From Clostridia bacterium (GTDB lineage: Bacteria > Bacillota_A > Clostridia > Christensenellales > Aristaeellaceae): a stretch of DNA of 9,348 nt. Of this stretch, positions 5,488 through 9,348 are shown piece after piece. Each line of letters begins with the position of its first letter. Within the stretch, counting starts at the first letter, position 1. Where the stretch lies: NCBI GenBank assembly GCA_017399225.1, contig JAFQEB010000007.1:1-9348 (forward strand), in the 5' to 3' direction. A program made the translations under genes and the position numbers. The notes beneath the pieces were generated by a model. The model made no database searches. It had not been told where the DNA came from and saw only the letters and a program-made list of their open reading frames with translations.

Positions 5488-6900
5488 ATGAAGCGTTTGC
5501 TGTGTCTGCTGCTGTGCCTGCTGCTGCCCCTGCTTCCCTGCTTTGCAGAAGAAATGAACGAGCCGGGTTTTGTAGGCGAGTGGATCGAAACAGAGGGCTC
5601 CGGAACGCTGACCATCCGCCTGGATGGCAGCGCCACCATGGTCTACGATAACGGCTGGGTGATGGACACCACCTGGGCCGTCACGGAAAATGGCGCTGCC
5701 TTCGGTGAGGGCATGTGGTATAATTCTCCCATGCAGCTCCTGGACGAAAACACCCTGAGCGTCAGTGACGGCTGGATGATTTTCGCCCGCGAGGGCTTCC
5801 TGCCCGCCACCGATCCTGCACTGCTGCTGGGCGCAACCCCCGTAGGCGATGAGGGCGCTCCCTTCCTGGGCACATGGACGCTCGCTTCCCTGATCATGGA
5901 AGGCGAAGAGCTTGATCCGGCCTTTTTCGGGGTGACCATGACGTTCACCTTCAATGAAGACGGCACTGTCGTTTCTGATGACGGCATGGAGCCCTACACG
6001 ACGACCTGGTGTGTGTCCTATGGCTCCGCTGTAGTCGAGGGCGATATCTTCTCCATTGATGACGAGGGCCAACTCATCTACAATGCCAGCGACGGACAGA
6101 TGATCTTTGTCAAGGACAGCATCAGCCCGTCCGACGCGCCCTCCGAGGAGGAGCAGTTGCTGGCCCTTATGGAGCTCTTGAGCCAGTCGGAGGAGGATCT
6201 CTCCGCCCTGCCTGAAGCGCACCAGCCCTTTGCAGGAGAATGGCTGCTGTGCCATATTGCCACCGGCGGTCTGAGCGGCGACCTGCGCGCCCTGGGCATT
6301 ACCGGTACGCTGACCCTGAACGCCGACTACACCGGCGTCCTCTCGGGCATTGCCGACGAAGAGGGCAGCTGGTATGAGGATGAGGGCGTGATCCGCTTCG
6401 GCGAAAGCGGTATGCCCATGTTCCTCCTCAGCGGAGAAGAGGACGGCATGGGCCCCTTCCTCCAGTACGGCACCGAGGCCGGCGGCTATATGATCTTCCA
6501 CCAGGATCCCGAAGCCGTTTGGACGCCCGGCCTGTACCCGCTGAGCACCCCCGTCCCCGCAGCGTCCGCCGCCCAAACCGCACCCGCTGAGACGAACAAT
6601 TCCGCCGGCGCTGCCCTGCTGGCGGAGGTCAGGTACGTCTGCACGGCCTACACCACCGCAGGCTTCACGATGGACGCCTCCACCCTCGGTGCTGAATACG
6701 CTGTCACCTTCCACACTGGCGGCACAGCTGATTTCACCATCGCAGGCGCCGCCGTTCCCGGGCTCCCCTGCACCGTCACAGAGGACGGCTTGCACTGCAT
6801 CAACTACTACGGCAACCTCTTCAACTGCACCCCCACCGACGCGGGCTTCGACATGGACTTCTACGGCACGATGACCATGCACTTCGTCTCCACTGAGTAA
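5488..6900 (+). CDS. secreted acidic protein with four lipocalin-like beta modules
   Basis: The product is 470 residues. The start is secured by AAAAGGAGG (5471-5479). Residues 1-20 form a Sec signal peptide (MKR, a long Leu run, then PCFA before EE); the Cys at 18 follows LLP, a poor lipobox, so cleavage by signal peptidase I after FA is likelier. The mature part is acidic and divides into four tandem modules of about 75-95 residues at roughly 28-103, 126-210, 248-340 and 376-468. Modules 1-3 open with a G-x-W motif (G30-W32, G128-W130, G250-W252), continue through a strand and DG turn, and close with G-x-M-I-F (95-99, 203-207, 333-337); module 4 is diverged and closes with MHF (464-466). 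A Pro/Ala/Thr linker (about 348-372) separates module 4. The pattern recalls lipocalin-like or avidin-like beta barrels, but I do not recognise a named family or ligand. It lies 38 nt after the MATE gene and ends at the convergent terminator. Confidence 0.85.
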   Translation: MKRLLCLLLCLLLPLLPCFAEEMNEPGFVGEWIETEGSGTLTIRLDGSATMVYDNGWVMDTTWAVTENGAAFGEGMWYNSPMQLLDENTLSVSDGWMIFAREGFLPATDPALLLGATPVGDEGAPFLGTWTLASLIMEGEELDPAFFGVTMTFTFNEDGTVVSDDGMEPYTTTWCVSYGSAVVEGDIFSIDDEGQLIYNASDGQMIFVKDSISPSDAPSEEEQLLALMELLSQSEEDLSALPEAHQPFAGEWLLCHIATGGLSGDLRALGITGTLTLNADYTGVLSGIADEEGSWYEDEGVIRFGESGMPMFLLSGEEDGMGPFLQYGTEAGGYMIFHQDPEAVWTPGLYPLSTPVPAASAAQTAPAETNNSAGAALLAEVRYVCTAYTTAGFTMDASTLGAEYAVTFHTGGTADFTIAGAAVPGLPCTVTEDGLHCINYYGNLFNCTPTDAGFDMDFYGTMTMHFVSTE

Positions 6901-6907
6901 ACAAAAT

Positions 6908-6947
6908 ATCCCCCGGACACGCCTCTGGCAGGCAGCGTCCGGGGGAT
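6908..6947. terminator. bidirectional rho-independent terminator between convergent genes
   Basis: A perfect 11-bp inverted repeat, ATCCCCCGGAC (6908-6918) and GTCCGGGGGAT (6937-6947), encloses an 18-nt loop that can itself form a GCC/GGC mini-stem (6921-6923 with 6931-6933). On the + strand GCTTTATG follows; on the - strand the stem is followed by ATTTTGTTTAC, a better U tract. It lies 7 nt after the + gene stop (6900) and 9 nt after the stop of the - gene (6957), so it can serve both. Confidence 0.88.
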
Positions 6948-6956
6948 GCTTTATGT

Positions 6957-8465
6957 TCAGTTATCCAGCACAAAGGGGGCCAACGGCAAGCCGTTTTCAC
7001 CAAAGAGCCGCACCTTGCACCAGTTGTAGTGGGCATAGCGGGCCGCCACGGGCTCCGCGACCTCCGGGGCCGTCAGGCGCAGCTGATCGCCGCAGACCTC
7101 GATGGCCGCCTTGTGCCACACGCCGTCCTGACCGGCGATCTCGGCGCACTCGTCGCCCTCGCGGGCAATGGCCACCGGCGCGTCCAGCATGACCGTGAGG
7201 ACATTGCCCTCGGTGTACTTACCCACGGCCGCCGGGGACTTCTCGCCCTTTTCGCCGTAGACCACCACCAGCGCCTGCTCGTAGAGGCGCTCGCCGGGGG
7301 TGCGTTTATCGGTGGGGTGGATGTTATCCCACTCGCCGCAGTCGATGATGCAGGCCAGGCCGGTATGGGCCACCTGCTTGTACACCAGCTCCTGGGCGTG
7401 ACGCAGCACGCCCCACTGGTGGTTGTCCTCGGTATCGGTGGCATTGATGAACACCGGCAGCTGCACGTTCAGGAAGGGCAGCTCATCGTCGCCCAGCAGC
7501 TCGCGCATCCGCTGCACATAGCCTGCCAGCAGCACCTCGTAGTGCTCGGTGCGCCAGGCGTCCTCCTCGCCCTGGTAGTAGATGATGCCGGTGACGGCGA
7601 CCGGTGCGACGCGCTTGGTCATCGTCTCCACCAAGCCCGCCGGGCGGTAGGGCGAGCCCGCGCCCACCGGGGGATTCCACGGGCACGCGCCGCAGATCTC
7701 GTTGATCTCCGGCCAGGTCACGTCCGGGCGGGTTTCCTTGAGCTTGGCGACCTTGCCGTTCCACTCGTTCATGTCGGCCTGGAACTTATCCTCCTCGGCC
7801 TGCCACTGCGCCACGGTCTTGTCGCCGACCTTCTCGGCGTATTCGCGCAGGTAGCGCTGACCCTCGGCGGTGCGGCTGAGAGCCTCCTCGTCCATCCAGC
7901 AGGTGACGGAGGTGCCACCCCAGTAGCAGTCGATCACGCCGACGGGCACGCCCAGCTTCTCGCGGAGCTTCACCGCGAAGAAGTACGCCACGGCGGACAT
8001 ATCGCGGCCCATGCCGGGGCGGATGGCCTCCCAGTGGCTCCAGCCCTCAGCCTGGATGGCGTCGTCGTTCCACAGGGCCTTCTTGGGGACGTTAAAGTAG
8101 CGCAGATCGGGGTCGTTGTGGACTTCGATGAGCCCCTTGCCCTCGTCCGCGTTTTGGAGCTCCAGCTCCATGTTGCTCTGGCCGGCAGCGAAGTACACTT
8201 CGCCGATGGCCACATTTTCGGACACGATCAGCATCTCGCCGTCGGTGACGTGCAGGGTGCAGCCAGTGGCCGCCTTCTGCGGGGGCATGCGCAGCAGGAA
8301 GGAGCCGTCCTGCGACATCGCGGAGCCCTTGCCCAGGAGGGAACCGTCCGCCGCGCGCAGGTCTGCCGTCACGCGGGTGCCCTCGGTCGCGCCGCCGAAG
8401 ATGCGGATCTCCTTGTTCCGCACCAGCACGCAGCCGTTGCCGAACAGGGGTGCAAGCTTGAACAT
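6957..8465 (-). CDS. SGNH/SASA-family carbohydrate O-acetylesterase
   Basis: The product is 502 residues. It carries the sialate O-acetylesterase-like (SASA, SGNH hydrolase) pattern: nucleophile block AAGQSNME (93-100, Ser97), oxyanion-region YWGGTSVTCW (181-190), IIYYQGEEDA (294-303), and the Asp-His pair in DNIHP (D380, H383). A beta-rich N-terminal domain (about 1-85) precedes the hydrolase core, as in bacterial SASA proteins; a charged helical insertion at about 195-255 separates the core blocks. No signal peptide is seen, so it acts in the cytoplasm. Proteins of this type are usually annotated as sialate O-acetylesterases, but the adjacent GH130 gene and the absence of any sialic acid gene favour acetylated manno-oligosaccharides as substrate (inference). 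ATG at 8465 is preceded by a GGGGGA ribosome binding site directly after the stop of the GH130 gene, 13 nt apart, so the two are cotranscribed. It could also be an acetylxylan-type esterase. Confidence 0.9.
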   Translation of the reverse strand: MFKLAPLFGNGCVLVRNKEIRIFGGATEGTRVTADLRAADGSLLGKGSAMSQDGSFLLRMPPQKAATGCTLHVTDGEMLIVSENVAIGEVYFAAGQSNMELELQNADEGKGLIEVHNDPDLRYFNVPKKALWNDDAIQAEGWSHWEAIRPGMGRDMSAVAYFFAVKLREKLGVPVGVIDCYWGGTSVTCWMDEEALSRTAEGQRYLREYAEKVGDKTVAQWQAEEDKFQADMNEWNGKVAKLKETRPDVTWPEINEICGACPWNPPVGAGSPYRPAGLVETMTKRVAPVAVTGIIYYQGEEDAWRTEHYEVLLAGYVQRMRELLGDDELPFLNVQLPVFINATDTEDNHQWGVLRHAQELVYKQVAHTGLACIIDCGEWDNIHPTDKRTPGERLYEQALVVVYGEKGEKSPAAVGKYTEGNVLTVMLDAPVAIAREGDECAEIAGQDGVWHKAAIEVCGDQLRLTAPEVAEPVAARYAHYNWCKVRLFGENGLPLAPFVLDN

Positions 8466-8470
8466 AGCAG

Positions 8471-8478
8471 CTTCCCCC
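8471..8478 (-). promoter_or_regulatory. ribosome binding site of the esterase gene
   Basis: On the - strand GGGGGAAG follows the TAA of the GH130 gene directly and ends 5 nt before the esterase ATG (8465-8463). Its placement between stop and start supports translational coupling and fixes the esterase start. Confidence 0.75.
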
Positions 8479-9348
8479 TTACTTATTGAGGTACTCGAGG
8501 TTCTTGCGGATCAGCTCGCACCGCTGCTTCACACAGTCGGGGGAGCGCAGGGGATCCTTGGGGGTATTGAGCAGGTAGTCGCACAGGCGGCCGATGTCAG
8601 TCTCGGCGACGTGCATCCGGGTGTCGGAGGAGGCATAGTAGATGTACACCTTGCCGTCATCGTCCGCGATCGCGCCGTTGGTGAAGACCACGTTCGATAC
8701 GTCGCCCACGCGCTCCTTGCCCAGGGGGCCCAGCAGCATACCGCTGGGCTCGCCGATCACCTTGCTGGGGTCGTTCAGGTCGGTCATAAAGGCGTAGAGC
8801 ACATAGCGCAGGCCGGCGGCGGTGTTGCGCACGCCGTGGGCGATGTGGATCCAGCCCTTGTCGCACTTGATGGGCGTGGCGCCGGCGCCGTTCTTGGCCT
8901 CGGTGATGACGTGGTACTTGCGGGCGGAGATGATCTTCTCCTCGTCGATGACGGCATTGGTGATGTCCTCGCACAGGCCGAAGCCGATGCCGCCGCCGCT
9001 GCCAGTCTCGATGAAATCGTCCATCGGGCGGGTGTAGAAGGCGTACTTGCCCTCCACAAACTCAGGATGCAGCACCACATTACGCTGCTGGGGGCTGCGC
9101 AGGGTCTTCAAATTGGGCAGACGCTCCCAATTTTCGAGGTCCTTCGTGCGCACGATGCCCGCCGCCGCCACGGCCGCAGACAGATCCGCATTGTTGGGAT
9201 CCTTGCTCTCGGAGCAGAACACGCCGTAGATCCAGCCGTCCTCGTGCTGGGTCAGGCGCATGTCGTAGACGTTGGTCTCCTCCGCGCAGGTGTCGGGCAG
9301 CATGATGGGGTAATCGCGGAAGCGGAAGCCCTCGGTGGGCTTGTCGGA
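8479..9348 (-). CDS. GH130 glycoside phosphorylase, probable 4-O-beta-D-mannosyl-D-glucose phosphorylase (5' end outside window)
   Basis: The frame is open from the window edge to the TAA at 8481-8479, giving 289 C-terminal residues of a family member usually near 390; about 100 residues are missing, and the ATG at 9303 is internal. In partial numbering the landmarks are NVYDMRL (26-32), whose Asp29 falls where the GH130 proton-donor Asp is expected once the missing N-terminus is allowed for, [11 protein letters not shown] (35-45), [10 protein letters not shown] (88-97) with residues of the phosphate/substrate site, the [10 protein letters not shown] segment, and [24 protein letters not shown] near the C-terminus. 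This is the five-bladed beta-propeller family. The C-terminal [11 protein letters not shown]...R..LI.KN extension fits the GH130_1-type mannosylglucose phosphorylases, which convert mannosyl-beta-1,4-glucose plus phosphate to mannose-1-phosphate and glucose in the cytoplasm. GH130_2 mannooligosaccharide phosphorylase is the main alternative. The esterase gene follows directly. Confidence 0.88.
   Translation of the reverse strand, partial: SDKPTEGFRFRDYPIMLPDTCAEETNVYDMRLTQHEDGWIYGVFCSESKDPNNADLSAAVAAAGIVRTKDLENWERLPNLKTLRSPQQRNVVLHPEFVEGKYAFYTRPMDDFIETGSGGGIGFGLCEDITNAVIDEEKIISARKYHVITEAKNGAGATPIKCDKGWIHIAHGVRNTAAGLRYVLYAFMTDLNDPSKVIGEPSGMLLGPLGKERVGDVSNVVFTNGAIADDDGKVYIYYASSDTRMHVAETDIGRLCDYLLNTPKDPLRSPDCVKQRCELIRKNLEYLNK

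Noticed and set aside
5716..5724. TGGTATAAT, a perfect extended -10 box inside the four-module gene
   Set aside because: It encodes the MWYNS stretch in frame, the hexamer 17 bp upstream (CTGCCT) is a poor -35, and no gene starts just downstream.
5212..6882. Long minus-strand open frame opposite the MATE end and the four-module protein
   Set aside because: It crosses the boundary of two plus-strand genes with good ribosome binding sites and shows no coherent domain.
7029..8489. Plus-strand open frame opposite the esterase gene
   Set aside because: The minus strand encodes the full GQSNME / QGE / DxxH esterase; the plus frame is an antisense shadow.

Overview
The window is a GC-rich bacterial segment with tight gene spacing, strong AGGAGG-type ribosome binding sites, and gene families typical of Clostridia: a Firmicutes-type pyrimidine-nucleoside phosphorylase, AzlCD, MATE, and a GH130 mannan phosphorylase. 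I infer a high-GC member of Clostridia (Bacillota), plausibly a gut commensal, but no marker gene fixes the genus. I see no rRNA, tRNA, CRISPR array, insertion sequence or phage gene.

Layout. (1) Positions 1-770 (+) hold the 3' part of a gene for a Pro/Thr/Ala-repeat protein that ends in a small four-cysteine tail. The DNA is a C-rich minisatellite, with homopolymer C tracts at the window edge. (2) Positions 771-944 hold a rho-independent terminator, then a well-formed extended -10 promoter whose -35 lies inside a perfect 7-bp inverted repeat (probable operator). (3) Positions 945-6900 (+) hold six co-directional genes without a visible internal terminator: pyrimidine-nucleoside phosphorylase, a uracil-DNA-glycosylase-superfamily protein, azlC and azlD (overlapping by 4 nt), a MATE efflux protein, and a secreted protein built of four lipocalin-like beta modules. 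(4) Positions 6908-6947 hold a strong hairpin that serves as a convergent, probably bidirectional, terminator. (5) Positions 6957-9348 (-) hold a carbohydrate operon: a GH130 mannoside phosphorylase (5' end beyond the window), followed 13 nt later by an SGNH/SASA-family carbohydrate O-acetylesterase.

How the genes work together. The left unit links nucleoside breakdown (PyNP) with a uracil-recognition-fold protein, followed by export functions (branched-chain amino acids; drugs or other solutes) and an exported repeat protein; a shared purpose is not evident. The right unit fits intracellular breakdown of acetylated beta-mannan oligosaccharides: the esterase would remove acetyl groups and the GH130 enzyme would phosphorolyse mannosyl linkages. 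The least explained items are the Pro-Thr stalk protein, the four-module secreted protein, the palindrome at the 945 promoter, and the atypical UDG-like protein.
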